This document shows positions 50,541 through 59,361 of a stretch of 64,000 nt of DNA, one piece after another; position 1 is the first letter of the stretch; each line of letters opens with the position of its first letter. The translations under genes and the position numbers were made by a program. Under the pieces are notes generated by a model. The model had not been told where the DNA came from, did no database searches, and worked only from the letters and a program-made list of their open reading frames with translations. Origin of the DNA: CAZAZQ01 sp964489705 (lineage in GTDB: Bacteria; Zixibacteria; MSB-5A5; GN15; FEB-12); NCBI GenBank assembly GCA_964489705.1, contig CAZAZQ010000001.1, forward strand, positions 62,001 through 126,000, in the 5' to 3' direction.

Positions 50541-52895
50541 TTACCCTTTTAGTAGTTCCCTTTTCCGCCGGAAGTACGTCACCAGCGCTCCCAAAAGAAT
50601 GAGGGTCGTGCCCACCCACACCAAATTGATTATCGGCTCTTTGGTAACGTCGAGAATCAGCGTTTCCGCTTCTTCGGGAGTATACAGCCCGGGAATACTG
50701 ACGACTACCGCTCTTTCTTCCACCAGAATCCGTTCGATGGAAATAACATACTCGTCATTCGGTCCGAAACTGGCAGGGAAATCCATAAAGCTCGAGCCGC
50801 CGTCTTCGGTTGGAACCGCCATCACGGCGGGGGCAAGGGTATCGGTCTGACCGTTATGTTCCACGACAATGTTTGCCGAGACCCGCATACTTCCTTGCAT
50901 ATTGGCATGATCACCGATGGCAAAGCCGGTAAAGGTCAGAACATAGTCACCGAGCTTTTTCTTCTTCTCTTTGAGTAACTTCAGCCCTTCCGCACTCTCC
51001 GGCCGGCGCACTTGTTGGGGAGAAAAATACAAGTCGTACAGGAGTTCTTTTTTGATATAGGGCTTTTTCATAAAACCTTGCAAACGCTCGGAATAGTAGA
51101 GTTGGGGATAACCCTTCTCTACGGAGCCGTGATCCTTGAGTCCGATGATAAGCTTGTTCTTGGGGAAAGTGATGTCATGTTCCATCCCCAAGTACACTAT
51201 TTCCCGTCCGAAGGCGGTACCCTTTCCTCCTTTCGGCAAAACCACCTGGGTGTTGGTACTGAACGCCGAGGAACCGAGAATGCCGATTATCATCACGCCG
51301 AAACCGAAATGCGCAATAGGCGCTCCAGCAAGTTTCCACTGGCGGGGAAGAAAGCGGAACAAGAAAATAATATTCGAGGTTACACACATCGCCGCTACGG
51401 CAAAGAAAAGGAGATAGGAGGGGGTGCGTACTCCTACCAAGAGACTGAAAATCACCGTAACAAGCATCGCCACCAACGCCGGGAAGAGACGAGAGAACAT
51501 TCCCTCCTTCATTAGATACATTGCCAGCGTCGTGACGACCACGACAAACAAAAGGGAAAAGACAATATCCGTTCCTGCCCAGAAATGAAGCAGACCGGCG
51601 ATTAAAAGAGAAGCTACGACACTTATCGCCAGCTTGAGGCGCCACTTCCGAGGGGTTTCAACCCCTCCGCCGCTGAAAGGAGACACGGTCAAGAGCAAGG
51701 CGAAAAGAATAGCAAAAGGCAGGGCAAAACTGTTATAGGTCGCCACATCCGCCGCCCGGGGCGTCATCCCGACCAGCGACGTCAACAACGGCAACGACGA
51801 CCAGAATAATACTATCATGCTGAAGAGGAACAGAAGCAGCATCCCGATGAAGAGGAAGAACTCTCTCCCGTAGACATTATAATTCAAAGGGGAGCTTTCT
51901 ATCGCTCGAGAGCGCACTAAGAATAAACCCAGCGTCATAACGGTGAAGGCAATGAGGAAACCGACCAAATACGCATTACTGCCCAAATCAACAAAACTAT
52001 GGACGGAAAAATCTCCCAGTACCCCGCTCCGGGTAAGGAAAGTACCGTACACGACCAGCAGAAAAACGAAAGCCGCCAGAAGGAGGTTCGTCTTCCGCAT
52101 AGCACCTTTGAGCCGCTCCAAGATAAGGCTGTGCACCAATGCCAAAGAAACAAGCCACGGCACCAACGAAGAATTTTCCACCGGGTCCCAGCCCCAATAT
52201 CCGCCCCAGCCGAGGGTTTTATACGCCCAGTAGCCTCCCAAGATGTTCCCCGCCGCCAACATCAGGCTGGTTACCGTCACCCACGGGAAAGCGCGCTTAA
52301 GCCATTCGCGGTAGTCATTCTTTATCAATGCCGCCATCGCGATGGCAAATGGGACTCCAGCGGCGGCGTAGCCGACAAACATCACCGGCGGATGTACCAC
52401 CATCCACGGATCCTGCAACAAGGGATTCAAACCGGCACCGTCATGAGCATGGAACGGAAGCAACGCAAAGGGCGAAAGTTTGACCAACATCGTCAGAAAG
52501 AAAAGATTGACGAGGCTGTATACGGTCATCGCTATAGCCGTGTACTTCCCCCCGTTTCTGATGAGCACATAGCCAAAAATCACACTCAAAAACAGCCAAA
52601 GGAGATACGTCCCCTCTTGACCGCCCCAGAAGGAGGAAAGCAAGAAGAAAAAGGGAAGCGAACGATCGGAGTATTCGTAGACGTACTTGATGGAAAAATC
52701 ATGAGTAAAAAAGAGGTAAAACAAATAGATTACCGCCAAGAGGGTGGTGAAACCGAAAAGGTGGTAGCTTTTCAGGGCGAGATCGCGATACGAGTTATTA
52801 CCGCGGGCGACCTTATAGAAGGCAAAGCCCGCTATGAGGTTGGCGGCAAAAGCGTACCAAATCAAAAGCTGTCCGGGAACGTGAGAGCCAACCAT
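50541..52895 (-). CDS. ccmF: Cytochrome c maturation protein CcmF (haem lyase component)
   Basis: 784 residues, about 14 membrane helices. The WWD haem-handling motif is GGYWGWDPVENSSLVPWL, and conserved histidines lie in DPWMVVHPPVMFVGYA and LVHSLILERLK. A C-terminal periplasmic domain follows. It attaches haem to CxxCH apocytochromes in the periplasm. The ATG at 52895 overlaps the ccmE stop (TGATG). The gene order A-B-C-D-E-F is complete, but no ccmG, ccmH or ccmI follows. Such a set fits the System I variant without CcmH found with CxxxY CcmE. Confidence 0.94.
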   Translation of the reverse strand: MVGSHVPGQLLIWYAFAANLIAGFAFYKVARGNNSYRDLALKSYHLFGFTTLLAVIYLFYLFFTHDFSIKYVYEYSDRSLPFFFLLSSFWGGQEGTYLLWLFLSVIFGYVLIRNGGKYTAIAMTVYSLVNLFFLTMLVKLSPFALLPFHAHDGAGLNPLLQDPWMVVHPPVMFVGYAAAGVPFAIAMAALIKNDYREWLKRAFPWVTVTSLMLAAGNILGGYWAYKTLGWGGYWGWDPVENSSLVPWLVSLALVHSLILERLKGAMRKTNLLLAAFVFLLVVYGTFLTRSGVLGDFSVHSFVDLGSNAYLVGFLIAFTVMTLGLFLVRSRAIESSPLNYNVYGREFFLFIGMLLLFLFSMIVLFWSSLPLLTSLVGMTPRAADVATYNSFALPFAILFALLLTVSPFSGGGVETPRKWRLKLAISVVASLLIAGLLHFWAGTDIVFSLLFVVVVTTLAMYLMKEGMFSRLFPALVAMLVTVIFSLLVGVRTPSYLLFFAVAAMCVTSNIIFLFRFLPRQWKLAGAPIAHFGFGVMIIGILGSSAFSTNTQVVLPKGGKGTAFGREIVYLGMEHDITFPKNKLIIGLKDHGSVEKGYPQLYYSERLQGFMKKPYIKKELLYDLYFSPQQVRRPESAEGLKLLKEKKKKLGDYVLTFTGFAIGDHANMQGSMRVSANIVVEHNGQTDTLAPAVMAVPTEDGGSSFMDFPASFGPNDEYVISIERILVEERAVVVSIPGLYTPEEAETLILDVTKEPIINLVWVGTTLILLGALVTYFRRKRELLKG

Positions 52896-53335
52896 CAAGC
52901 ACCCGTCCTGCCTGCATTTTCGTTATGCTTGCGGATGTCTTGAAATTCGTTACCCTCGCTGCCTTGATACTTGGAAGGACACTTGACCAGCATTTGTTCC
53001 GCCACAAAGGTTTCCCCTTCGCTTTTACCTTTGACGACTACCGAGGTCGCCTGATCGAAGTTGCCCGGGACTACCCCGTGGTAGACAACATGGAGCTTCT
53101 CGGCATGTTCTTTATCCGGCGCTTCCGCATCGTAGATGGTAAATTCCAAGCGGGATTCCTCGGTGTTATAGTACACGTTGTCGAAATCAATTTTCCCCAT
53201 CACCTGCACTGTCCGCGTAGCGGAGCGCGCTTCGGGGATGGAAACATACTTGACGGTCGTCTTCAAAAAGGCGCTGGCACCCCAGACGATAAACAACACG
53301 ATGACGACACCGCCGATGATATATTTCACTTTCAC
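52895..53335 (-). CDS. ccmE: Haem chaperone CcmE, CxxxY type
   Basis: 146 residues, one N-terminal membrane anchor (YIIGGVVIVLFIVWGASAFL) and an OB-fold (RTVQVMGKIDFD ... LHVVYHGVVPGNFDQATSVVVKG). The haem-attachment segment reads LVKCPSKYQG. The histidine of classical CcmE (HxxxY) is a cysteine here, as in the CxxxY CcmE of Desulfovibrio and archaea, where a cysteine carries the haem. The GTG start overlaps the ccmD stop as GTGA. The C-terminal tail is short and polar. Confidence 0.92.
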   Translation of the reverse strand: MKVKYIIGGVVIVLFIVWGASAFLKTTVKYVSIPEARSATRTVQVMGKIDFDNVYYNTEESRLEFTIYDAEAPDKEHAEKLHVVYHGVVPGNFDQATSVVVKGKSEGETFVAEQMLVKCPSKYQGSEGNEFQDIRKHNENAGRTGA

Positions 53336-53445
53336 TTCATTTTCTCCTCAAGCTTTTTGACTTTCTTGTCAAGCCTCAGGAGGAAGACAAAAATGCCTGT
53401 CCATACTACGAGCGTGACAATCAGGGCAATATAGTTTCCGTCCAT
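53332..53445 (-). CDS. ccmD: CcmD, small membrane subunit of haem export
   Basis: 37 residues: a short N-terminus, one transmembrane helix (YIALIVTLVVWTGIFVFLL) and a basic/acidic amphipathic tail (RLDKKVKKLEEKMK). It stabilises the CcmABC-CcmE complex. It is too short for ordinary gene finding but has GAGGAG 7 bases before the ATG, sits between ccmC and ccmE, and overlaps the ccmE start by GTGA. Confidence 0.85.
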   Translation of the reverse strand: MDGNYIALIVTLVVWTGIFVFLLRLDKKVKKLEEKMK

Positions 53446-53449
53446 ATCG

Positions 53450-54106
53450 TTACTCCTCACCTTCCACCTGATATCGTTTCAATACCGCAATTCGATACGC
53501 CACTCGGTACATCCAGAGAAATACCGAGGTAAACGCGGCAAGCGACAAGATGAAAATCCAGCGCACCGTGGTGCCCATCGTAGACTCCAGCTCTTTGTTG
53601 ACGATAGAGTCGGTCGGATGCAACGACGGCAAGACGCGCGGCATCACAAAAATCAAGAACGGCACCGTCACGAACGCAAAAATAGCGTAAACCGCCGCCA
53701 AGGCGGCTCTCTTTTCTTCCACGCCGACCGCTCCCCGCAACGCAAAATAGGCTCCATAGATTAACAAGAGAATAAAGATAGAAGTTTCCCGCGGATCCCA
53801 ATTCCAGAACGAGCCCCAGGTGACTTTGGCGAAAATCGAACCGGTGACGGTCGCCAACAGGCAAAACATCAGCCCCAAGGCAGCGGCATTTGCCGCTTTA
53901 TCGTCTTCTTTCAACCGCTTGGTCATTAAGTAGCGGAGCGAGAAAAACATCGACATGGCAAAAGCAATCACACTTATCCACGCCATCGGGATATGGTAAT
54001 AGAATACCCGGCTGGCTTCACCAATCAGCTGCTGGGGAGCCGGCGTGATAAAACTCAAGACGATAACCGCCGCCATGGCAAGGTACAAAAGACTCTTCCA
54101 CCACAT
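53450..54106 (-). CDS. ccmC: Cytochrome c maturation protein CcmC (haem export)
   Basis: 218 residues, six helices. The WWD motif is WGSFWNWDPRETS, and conserved histidines are in FYYHIPMAW and elsewhere. It presents haem to CcmE. The ATG at 54106 was chosen because it gives the family start MWWKSLLYLAMAAVIV. There is no strong ribosome site, and an in-frame TTG at 54163 is an alternative. Ends 4 bases before ccmD. Confidence 0.92.
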   Translation of the reverse strand: MWWKSLLYLAMAAVIVLSFITPAPQQLIGEASRVFYYHIPMAWISVIAFAMSMFFSLRYLMTKRLKEDDKAANAAALGLMFCLLATVTGSIFAKVTWGSFWNWDPRETSIFILLLIYGAYFALRGAVGVEEKRAALAAVYAIFAFVTVPFLIFVMPRVLPSLHPTDSIVNKELESTMGTTVRWIFILSLAAFTSVFLWMYRVAYRIAVLKRYQVEGEE

Positions 54107-54211
54107 ACACTGTTTTCGTTTCGTTCTCAAAAAACGCTGTAAATTATACAGCAATAATCCCAATACGCAACAATATTTACTCTTTCAGTCGTCTTTTTAT
54201 AGCGGAGCCGG

Positions 54212-54895
54212 CTACTCCTGCCAGACAAATTTGAACAACATGAGCGAGCCGACGACCATAACCACCGCATAAGCAATGAGAAACTGTATCTCCGTTTGCA
54301 GATCCCCCAGCGCCGCCCCGTCAAAGATTTTTTCAGTAGCAACCACCAAAACCATTAGCAACGGCATCAGGATGGGAAAAGAGAGAACCGCAAATAACGC
54401 GCCTTTGACCGAGGCTTTGGCGATGATTGCCGCCACCAACGTGGTGGCGCTGCATAAACCGACCACCCCCAAGACCAAAACAATTAAAAAAGAAAACCAG
54501 CCGGACACCGCCGCATCAGTAAAGACAAAAAACAAAGGGGTGATAACGATGCTGAGGATGCTCAGCAATCCAAAGTTGAACAACAACTTGCCGAGATAGA
54601 CCGGTTCGGCGTCGGTGGACAGTTTCAAAGAAAGCGCCGTGCCTGTCTCTTCTTCACGGATAAAGACATGAGCCAACCCCGACATTGCCGAGAAAAACAT
54701 AATGACCCAAAACAGCGCCGCCATCACCTTGGGCGGCAAGTTGCTCTGCCCCACCGAAAAAGAGACCACCGCCAAGGTGGTAACGGCAAACATCAAGATG
54801 GCATTCAAGGCATAACGGGTACGGAATTCCATCCGCACGTCTTTGGCAAAGACGGCAAACGCCTTACTCACCAAGGATAAGCTGCCGGTCGGCAA
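54212..54895 (-). CDS. ccmB: Cytochrome c maturation protein CcmB (ABC permease)
   Basis: 227 residues and about six helices. The MEFRTRYALNAILMFAVTTLAVVSFS opening and the FIREEETGTALSLKLST segment are family marks. It is the membrane part of the CcmA ATPase complex. The start was placed at TTG 54895 because a strong AGGAGGAG lies 7 bases before it, inside the end of ccmA (32-base overlap). ATG 54916 is an alternative. Confidence 0.87.
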   Translation of the reverse strand: MPTGSLSLVSKAFAVFAKDVRMEFRTRYALNAILMFAVTTLAVVSFSVGQSNLPPKVMAALFWVIMFFSAMSGLAHVFIREEETGTALSLKLSTDAEPVYLGKLLFNFGLLSILSIVITPLFFVFTDAAVSGWFSFLIVLVLGVVGLCSATTLVAAIIAKASVKGALFAVLSFPILMPLLMVLVVATEKIFDGAALGDLQTEIQFLIAYAVVMVVGSLMLFKFVWQE

Positions 54896-55484
54896 GTTTT
54901 CTCTCCTCCTGCTCATTGGTTGCGATAATGATGACGGTCTTCCGGCGGTACTCTTCGACAATTTCTTTCACCAAGCGTTTTCCTTGCTCATCCAAGTTGG
55001 AGCCGGGCTCGTCCAAAAACAAAAACGCCGGTTGTTTCAAAAGCGCCACCGCATACTTGAGGCGTTGTTTCATCCCGGACGAAAATTCAGCGACCAAATC
55101 ATTGCCTCGCCCCGATAAACCGACCCGCTCAAGCAAAGCGTCAACCTGTTTGCCGGTGACATTCAACCCGCCGACGGTGGCAAAAAATTTCAAATTCTCC
55201 TCCGCGCTGAGCTGATCATAGAGATTCAAATAAGGCGCGACAAAAGAAATTAAAGCAGTCAATTCCGAAGAGTCGATGGTATGTCCGTCCTCATCGGCAT
55301 AGGTAATACTGCCCTTCGTGGGGTGGTACAGAGAAAGCAAGGTCAACATCAGAGTCGACTTCCCAGAGCCGTTGGGACCGGTGACGGCAAGCGATTCGCC
55401 GGTAGTCAATTCAAAGGTCAACTGTGAGAAGACCTTGCGGGCTCCAAATCTCTTGGCGAGCTCTCTGACGGTAAGCGTATACAC
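54864..55484 (-). CDS. ccmA: Cytochrome c maturation protein CcmA (ABC ATPase)
   Basis: 206 residues. Walker A is GPNGSGKST, the signature is EFSSGMKQRLKYA, Walker B is FLFLDEPGSNLD, and the H-loop region is VIIIATNEQEE, where the usual histidine of the switch loop is asparagine. It powers release of holo-CcmE from CcmC. The start at GTG 55484 gives MYTLTVRELAKRFG. There is no clear ribosome site, so the start is uncertain. First gene of the ccm cluster, divergent from the sigma-54 activator. Confidence 0.88.
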   Translation of the reverse strand: MYTLTVRELAKRFGARKVFSQLTFELTTGESLAVTGPNGSGKSTLMLTLLSLYHPTKGSITYADEDGHTIDSSELTALISFVAPYLNLYDQLSAEENLKFFATVGGLNVTGKQVDALLERVGLSGRGNDLVAEFSSGMKQRLKYAVALLKQPAFLFLDEPGSNLDEQGKRLVKEIVEEYRRKTVIIIATNEQEERKLADRQLILGE

Positions 55485-55633
55485 AAAGGGGAATAACGGA
55501 AATAGCGACAAGAAATCAAGACTAAAACAACGCACTCAAAAGGGAAGATTTCCTTCGATTTTTTTGTTTTCTCTGACGGGAAGGAAACGTACCTTAGAAA
55601 AAGAGAAATATAAGCGGGAAACAGGACGGCGTT

Positions 55634-57004
55634 TTGAGTCAGAGGAAAGAGACGGACAGCCAATCGGAAAGGCTTCTCACTATCATCGAGAGCATCTCCG
55701 ACGGAGTCTTTACCATCGACCTGGATTGGAACATCACTTTTCTCAACAAAGCCGCTCAACGCATCACCGGCTATACCGCCGAGGAAGCAATCGGCAAACC
55801 GTGTCGGGAAATTTTTCAAACGAACATCTGCGAAAACAACTGCCCCCTGAAACAAACCATCACTACCGGCAAACCGATTATCAACCGCCCCGTCTGCATG
55901 AAAAACCGAAAAGGGCAGCGCATACCCATCAGCATTTCTACCGCTCTGTTGAAAAATGCAAAAGGAAAAATCATCGGCGGGGTGGAAACGTTCCGCGACC
56001 TCTCGCTGGTGGAAAAGCTCCGAAAGGAATTCGCCGCCAAGTATACGTTTGAAAATATCGTCAGTCGTCACCAAAAAATGCTGGACTTGTTCAACCTCCT
56101 CCCCACCATCGCCAAAAGCGAGAGTACCGTCCTCATAGAAGGAGAAAGCGGCACCGGGAAGGAACTGGTGGCTCGCGCCTTGCATAGTCTGAGCCCGCGC
56201 AAAAAAGGTCCTTTTATCAGTATCAACTGCGCCGCCCTGCCGGATGCGTTGCTCGAATCGGAGCTTTTCGGCTATGTGGCGGGAGCGTTCACCGACGCCA
56301 AAAAAGACAAAAAAGGACGCTTCGCCTTGGCACACGGGGGCTCGCTCTTACTTGACGAAATCGGCGATGTTTCCCCTGCCATGCAGGTGAAGCTTTTGCG
56401 CGTTTTGCAGGAGAAAACCTTCGAGCCGCTCGGCAGCACCCGCACGATTACCACCGACGTGCGTATTATCGCCGCCACCAACAAAGAACTCAGCCGTCTC
56501 GTCGAGGAAGGAACTTTCCGCAAAGATTTATTCTATCGCATCAACGTCATCAAAATCTCTATCCCTCCCTTGCGGGAACGGAAAGAAGACATCCCCTTGC
56601 TGGTCGATCACTTCATCGAACAATTCAACCGCCTCCATCAAAAAGATATCGCCGGTATGACCCCCCCCGCTCTGAACGTTCTCATGAAACACGATTTCCC
56701 CGGCAACGTCCGGGAATTGGAAAATATTATCGAACATGCTTTTGTCCTCTGTCCGGGAGGAGTGATAAAAGTCGAACATCTTCCCGATTACCTGCATACC
56801 AAGGATGCCATCCCGGTGGTGGAAATCGCGGGGTCTATGAAAGAGATGGAGTCGCTCTTCATTATTGCCGCCCTTAAAAGACACAACTGGAACAGGAAAG
56901 AAACGGCAAAAGAACTTTCCATCGACCCCTCGACCCTTTATCGAAAAATCAAGAAGCTGGGCATCAAGGTCCCATCCTCCAAAGGAAAAGCCAAGACGGA
57001 GTAA
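55634..57004 (+). CDS. PAS-containing sigma-54-dependent transcriptional activator
   Basis: 456 residues. PAS sensor (residues 12-130, FTIDLDWNITFLNKAAQRITGYT) with a cysteine cluster GKPCREIFQTNICENNCPL, an AAA+ domain (Walker A GESGTGKE, Walker B LLLDEIGD, arginine fingers in FRKDLFYRIN) and a C-terminal Fis-type helix-turn-helix (NRKETAKELSIDPSTLYRKIKKLGI). The sigma-54-contact loop reads GAFTDA instead of GAFTGA. Such a variant occurs in other activators. A TTG start is likely. The Cys cluster may sense redox or a metal. No sigma-54 promoter was identified near it, so its targets are unknown. Confidence 0.9.
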   Translation: MSQRKETDSQSERLLTIIESISDGVFTIDLDWNITFLNKAAQRITGYTAEEAIGKPCREIFQTNICENNCPLKQTITTGKPIINRPVCMKNRKGQRIPISISTALLKNAKGKIIGGVETFRDLSLVEKLRKEFAAKYTFENIVSRHQKMLDLFNLLPTIAKSESTVLIEGESGTGKELVARALHSLSPRKKGPFISINCAALPDALLESELFGYVAGAFTDAKKDKKGRFALAHGGSLLLDEIGDVSPAMQVKLLRVLQEKTFEPLGSTRTITTDVRIIAATNKELSRLVEEGTFRKDLFYRINVIKISIPPLRERKEDIPLLVDHFIEQFNRLHQKDIAGMTPPALNVLMKHDFPGNVRELENIIEHAFVLCPGGVIKVEHLPDYLHTKDAIPVVEIAGSMKEMESLFIIAALKRHNWNRKETAKELSIDPSTLYRKIKKLGIKVPSSKGKAKTE

Positions 57005-57106
57005 CACATCTTTAGGATGTATCGTTGGAAACACCCGAGGGGTGATTTGTTTCCCTGGCGGTATCTACGGTTACACACAAGCTGGAAAGTTGGTCTCGGA
57101 AGCACC

Positions 57107-57236
57107 GGTAGGGAAGATCTCGAAGAGATTTGCCAAGGGAGATTGGCAGATCCGTTCCGGATCTACCCTACAAATTTTATCTCTTCACTAAAGTAACGGT
57201 AGGAAAAATCTTGAATGAGACCTGCCAAGGGCGAGA
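57107..57236. repeat. Imperfect direct repeat and palindrome in the 246-base gap before tatC
   Basis: Two related copies of about 37 bases start with GGTAGG (57107 and 57198) and end in TTGCCAAGGG or CTGCCAAGGG. Between them, a palindrome AGATCC-gttcc-GGATCT lies at about 57148-57163. The rest of the region 57005-57250 holds no gene. The function is unknown. It resembles a decayed dispersed repeat. Confidence 0.55.
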
Positions 57237-57250
57237 ACAATAGAGGCTCC

Positions 57251-57985
57251 TTACTTTCTCTTACCTGTCAAGCGCACGATAATAATGGAAACCTCGTACA
57301 ATACATACAGCGGTACCGCCAGCATCAATTGCGTTGCCACATCGGGCGGAGTCAAGATTGCCCCCGCCACGAGGATGAGAACCACCGCATAGGGACGCCC
57401 TTTTGCCAAAAAGCGAGAAGACACAATACCGACCTTCCCTAAGAAAAAAGCGATGACGGGAATCTCAAACGCCAGTCCGAACGAAAGCATGAGCATCCCT
57501 GCAAACGTAAGGTAACTGCCGACCGTGATAATCGGGCTGAGCAAATCGCCGGAAAAGCCGATGAGAAACTTCAACGCAATCGGCAGCACCACCAGATAGC
57601 AAAACCCCGCTCCCACCCCAAACAACACCGTTGAAATCAGCACCAGCGGCAACAATCGGCTCTTCTCATGCGGGTAAAGCCCCGGTGCCACGAACGCCCA
57701 GAGTTGATAAAAGACTATCGGTGATGCCGCGATGATGCCGCCAAAGAACGAAATTTTGAGGTAGGCGTAAAATGAACCGGTCACTTGCGTGACATAGAGC
57801 TTTATCTCGCCGAGAGGGGCAATAATAAACGCCATCAACTGCTTGGAGAAGAAAAAAGCAAGCCCTGTCATTATTATCACTGCCAAGAGTGACTTGAGTA
57901 ACCGCCACCGCAATTCCTCGAGGTGCTCCACGAAGGACATTGAGTGTTCCTCGGGAGGAGCGTATATCTCATCGGGGTCAGCCAT
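57251..57985 (-). CDS. tatC: Sec-independent translocase subunit TatC
   Basis: 244 residues, six helices. The N-terminal signal-binding motif is MSFVEHLEELRWRLLKSL, and the VFYQLWAFVAPGLYPHEKSRLLP segment is diagnostic. The start at 57985 gives MADPDEIYAPPEEHSM. It exports folded, often cofactor-bearing proteins. TatA/B are not in the window. It lies between the repeat region and the umuC gene. Confidence 0.93.
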   Translation of the reverse strand: MADPDEIYAPPEEHSMSFVEHLEELRWRLLKSLLAVIIMTGLAFFFSKQLMAFIIAPLGEIKLYVTQVTGSFYAYLKISFFGGIIAASPIVFYQLWAFVAPGLYPHEKSRLLPLVLISTVLFGVGAGFCYLVVLPIALKFLIGFSGDLLSPIITVGSYLTFAGMLMLSFGLAFEIPVIAFFLGKVGIVSSRFLAKGRPYAVVLILVAGAILTPPDVATQLMLAVPLYVLYEVSIIIVRLTGKRK

Positions 57986-58068
57986 GAAAATAATGTGGCG
58001 ACTGCGGGGAAGAATGTCAAATTGTTTTGGAGATTTCCCCTTCCGTTGGGAAACATTTCGACTTCTTT

Positions 58069-59346
58069 TCAGTCGGCTTTCACCGTCACCAGCTCCTGCC
58101 AACTGGTCGTATAGGCAGGGGAGCGTTGTTCACATTTCATGCTCCACGGTTGGGTACAGCCCTGAGCAGCAAACTGCAACGCTTGGAAACCGGCGCGTCG
58201 GTTGACCCTATCAAGCAGCGCCATCAGTTTCTCGCCGCGTTCTTCGTCGGAAGAGAAAAACATATCCCGCTGGTTCTGAGAAGCCGGAATGAGTTCCGTG
58301 AGAATGACCCCCGCCTTCTTATACTTGTACCCCGGCTGAAAAATTCTTTCCGCAAGAGAAGAGCCGGCACGCAGCAACTCGGCGGTGTTGTCGGTCGCCA
58401 CCGGCAGCAAGACGGAAGCGTTCTTGCTTCCTTTCCGTTCGCTCTCTTTGAAACGATTCGTCAAGAGGTAAACCGTCAGGCGCCGGGCGACGAGCTTTTC
58501 TTTCCGCAGCTCCCTTGCCGCCCGAGAAATATACGCCGCCACCGCCTCTTTGATCTCGTCCACTGTCGTGACCGGGCGCCCGAACGACCGTGAACATATC
58601 ACTTGCTGTCGAGGAGAGGCTGACAATTGCAGCGGGTAGCAGCAGATCCCGCGCAACTCTTCGACCACCCGCAGCCCGGAAACTCCCATACATTTCTTTA
58701 CCCACCGCTCATCCGCATCCCGAAGTTGCAAAGCCGTCTTGATACCGTACCCCGGCAGACGTTCGCCAAGGCGACGCCCAATCCCCCACACTTCCCCGAC
58801 CGGCGTCACCGCCAAGGCTTTCTCTTGACGATGACTATCCGTCAATTCGAGCACCCCCCCGGTCTTGGGGAAGGTCTTGGCGAGATGAGCGGCAACCTTG
58901 GCAAGCGTTTTCGTCGGGGCAATACCGATGGACACCGGAATGCCCGTCCCTTGCAAGATGGTCGCACGTATCTTCTTCCCATAGTCGGAAAGGGAGGTTC
59001 TCTCGAAGCCGCTCATATCCAAAAACGCTTCGTCGATGGAATAAACCTCAATCTCCGGCACCATCTGGCTCAAGAGGGTAAAGACCCGCCGCGACATATC
59101 GCCGTACAAAGTGTAGTTGGAAGAAAACACATAGACGTTATAACGCCGGACAATGTTCCGGGCTTTGAAAAACGGCTCCCCCATCTTAATCCCCAGCGAC
59201 TTTGCCTCATTCGAGCGGGCGACGATGCAGCCGTCGTTGTTTGAGAGCACTACCACCGGTTTCCCTCTGAGACGAGGGTTGAAAACCCGCTCGCAGGAAA
59301 CGTAAAAGTTGTTGCAATCGACCAAGCCGAACACGGGAGCTGACAT
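58069..59346 (-). CDS. umuC: Y-family DNA polymerase, UmuC (Pol V catalytic subunit)
   Basis: 425 residues. Catalytic acids are in LVDCNNFYVSCE and YSIDEAFLDMS. The steric and fingers region NNDGCIVARSNEAKSLGIKMGEP is typical, and the little-finger domain and C-terminal zinc-like region follow. Together with UmuD' it copies damaged DNA with low fidelity. GGAGGG precedes the ATG. It follows the umuD-like gene by 15 bases. The active site is intact, in contrast to its partner. Confidence 0.93.
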   Translation of the reverse strand: MSAPVFGLVDCNNFYVSCERVFNPRLRGKPVVVLSNNDGCIVARSNEAKSLGIKMGEPFFKARNIVRRYNVYVFSSNYTLYGDMSRRVFTLLSQMVPEIEVYSIDEAFLDMSGFERTSLSDYGKKIRATILQGTGIPVSIGIAPTKTLAKVAAHLAKTFPKTGGVLELTDSHRQEKALAVTPVGEVWGIGRRLGERLPGYGIKTALQLRDADERWVKKCMGVSGLRVVEELRGICCYPLQLSASPRQQVICSRSFGRPVTTVDEIKEAVAAYISRAARELRKEKLVARRLTVYLLTNRFKESERKGSKNASVLLPVATDNTAELLRAGSSLAERIFQPGYKYKKAGVILTELIPASQNQRDMFFSSDEERGEKLMALLDRVNRRAGFQALQFAAQGCTQPWSMKCEQRSPAYTTSWQELVTVKAD

Positions 59347-59361
59347 CGTTGTTACCCTCCG

